A stretch of 64,000 bases of DNA from Rotaria sordida (taxonomy: Eukaryota; Rotifera; Eurotatoria; Philodinida; Philodinidae): the NCBI GenBank assembly GCA_905250125.1, contig CAJNOL010000347.1:91573-155572 (forward strand), in the 5' to 3' direction. The notes beneath the pieces are model-generated. The model saw only the letters and a program-made list of their open reading frames with translations, was not told the DNA's origin and searched no databases. Below are positions 62,258 to 64,000 of the stretch, piece by piece; positions within the stretch are counted from its first letter, which is position 1, and every line of letters starts with the position of its first letter. The position numbers were made by a program, and so were the translations under genes.

Positions 62258-64000
62258 TCATTGATCTATATCTATTACTTTATATCGATTGGATGGATTA
62301 AGTCGAGCTCGTTCCATTAATGCTTCATAAACTTGACCATCATAACAACCGAGACATGAATCTATTTGTTTTTGTTATAAATAAATTTTAATTATAGAAA
62401 ATAAAATATTTCAAATATTTACTAAGTTCATTATCATGAAAATCAAAAGTATCAACAAGTGCAACAAGATTTGGTCGAAGTCGAGTATACAAATCTGGTA
62501 AAGTATAAGTTTCTAATTGATAAATTTGTTCAGCTGTAAGTAATTTTAACTGAAATATAATTATAAGAGAAAAAGAAAAACAAAAAGAAATTTTATTATT
62601 TATTAATTTTTCTATTCGATTTATTTACTCGAATAAAATCAGTTGCTTGATTTCGTAATGTATGAATAGCAAATACATGAAAAAGTTGTTCAAAAACTAA
62701 TGCAAATGATTGATGTTCAGCTGCTTTACGTACATCATCATAGAATGCTCGTAAAATAAATGTTTCAACATAGGCCTAAATATTTTAAATAGAAAATAAA
62801 AAAAAACAATATTCATTATAATTTAATATCTTATGACAACATACTTTAGCAATATGTACGAGTTCAATAGAATTTTTAGAAAGTTTATCATAAGATGTTG
62901 ATGATGATGATTCAATTAATTGATTAGAAATTGATTTTAAAAGTCTAAATATTTTTTTTTTGAAATAGAAAAAAAACTCTACTATTCATATAATAATAAC
63001 TAACAATTGTGATCGACATTCAAATAAACGACAATAATCATCAAGATTAACAATAGTTGCTGGAGCTGATATTGTTGAAAATAAATAAGTAATCGATGAT
63101 TCCATATTTATATCATTATCATCATCAGCTTGTTGCATAACTTTTAGAAGATACCTATTGTTCGAAATAATATTTTGAAATGTTTCTTTTTTTTTATGTA
63201 TAAATTTTTCTATCTTATCTACCTCGCTGTTTGTTGAAATAAAACAACACTATCACCTTCATAACTACATGCAGCATCAAGCATATTATTAATAGTTTTT
63301 ATTCCACTGGCTACTAAAAATCCATGACCACCACAAGCAACACGACATATTTGAGAAAATCGTTCAGCTATTGTTGATGTATATGCTTTTAAACCAGATG
63401 ATATAGCATGAAGCTTAAGAAAAAAAAATCCATCAAAGAAATACATTTTATAAATAAGAAAAAATAAATAAATAAATGACGATTATTACTTCTGGTAATT
63501 GTTCGAATAAAATTATATCACTTTCTAAAATTTGTACACGAAGATTTTCAAGTTTCATAAATGAGTAAAAGAATGCATAAGTTGTAGCTATACATGGTAC
63601 TAATTTTTCTTGTTGTAATGGATAATCAAGAACAAGTGTTTCTTTGCTTTATAGAAAACAAAAAAAAAACGTTTCAATAAGATTTTGAGAAGAAAAAAAA
63701 AACCAATTTCAACATTACCCGCTTGGATTTAATCCTTGACGTCGAACAGCTGAATATCGTATAGCAATTGTAGCAGCACGAGCAAGTAATATTGAAAAGA
63801 AAGCACAAAGACTAACACGTGTTGCAAGCATTGCTCCATAAAGTAGACGAGGATCACCAAGACGATGAAAATTACCTTGTTCATCAACCTAGATAGATTA
63901 CAAAAAAAAAATTAATTTTATTTTCTTTATATTCTAAAATACATACATAAGCCAATTTCATAAGCATATGATTTCGTGGAATTCGTACATTAGTTAATCG
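62258..64000 (-). CDS. Acyl-CoA oxidase (ACOX family), C-terminal 399 residues, runs off the window
   Basis: Exons: >64000..63947, 63888..63719, 63646..63490, 63413..63223, 63154..63005, 62944..62845, 62775..62629, 62549..62423, 62361..62258. The joined frame is open throughout. Family blocks: VRIPRNHMLMKLAY (flavin/substrate region), AIRYSAVRRQG, the acyl-CoA oxidase signature AERFSQICRVACGGHGFLVA followed by NNMLDAACSYEGDSVVLFQQ with the catalytic Glu in YEGD, and the helical C-terminal domain ending NSCLGCYDGQVYEALMERAR. The enzyme performs the first, H2O2-producing FAD-dependent step of peroxisomal beta-oxidation. The C-terminus reads KVIDIDQ, with no SKL-type peroxisome signal. The missing N-terminal part should lie right of the window. 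Confidence 0.93.

Noticed and set aside
1-64000. Search for tRNA, rRNA and CRISPR arrays
   Set aside because: No tRNA-like A/B-box pair, rRNA block or regular repeat-spacer array was noticed by eye; a covariance search would be needed to exclude tRNAs.

Overview
The window is nuclear DNA of a small, AT-rich metazoan. Coding is organised as short exons separated by mostly 45-70 nt GT..AG introns, with a few introns of 0.8-3.4 kb that carry transposon debris. The gene set (class-I-type GLUT sugar transporters, a C4 nuclear receptor, a peroxisomal-type acyl-CoA oxidase, a CAP secreted protein, an EXD3/mut-7-like protein, a PDZ protein), the strong A/T third-position bias and the many palindromic DNA elements fit a bdelloid rotifer, perhaps Rotaria-like. 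This is an inference from style, not proven by any marker gene here.

Layout. 1.26-2.32 kb (-): 5' part of an EXD3/mut-7-like gene. 4.26-8.87 kb (-): sugar transporter A, with one extra T that breaks its frame and a 2.4 kb intron that hosts an opposite-strand secreted-protein gene (7.03-7.55 kb, +). 10.91-16.44 kb (-): sugar transporter B, a tandem paralogue sharing most intron positions. 16.4-23.6 kb: repeats and two decayed genes (an EGF/TM protein on +, a CKYxxxC-repeat protein on -). 23.62-24.35 kb (-): CAP/GAPR-1-like secreted protein. 24.4-33.8 kb: transposon-rich, with a palindromic MITE, a broken ISL2EU-like DDE transposase, a palindrome nested in a palindrome, and a hammerhead-ribozyme-like motif. 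33.87-35.61 kb (-): WrbA-type quinone reductase with a DNA transposon relic in intron 4. 35.6-41.9 kb: no gene seen. 41.91-44.04 kb (-): nuclear receptor. 44.0-53.2 kb: AT-rich stretch with no gene seen except one MITE. 53.25-59.03 kb (+): predicted three-exon PDZ protein whose 3.4 kb intron holds two inverted-repeat elements. 62.26-64.00 kb (-): acyl-CoA oxidase, running off the right edge.

Exon boundaries were set by hand, keeping reading frame and GT/AG sites; every multi-exon model closes in frame except transporter A, which is off by exactly one base. No operon logic applies. The only functional groupings are the tandem sugar transporters and two small secreted proteins. The strongest unusual signals are the nested gene, the palindromic MITE families (two of them with two copies in the window), and the ribozyme-like motif.
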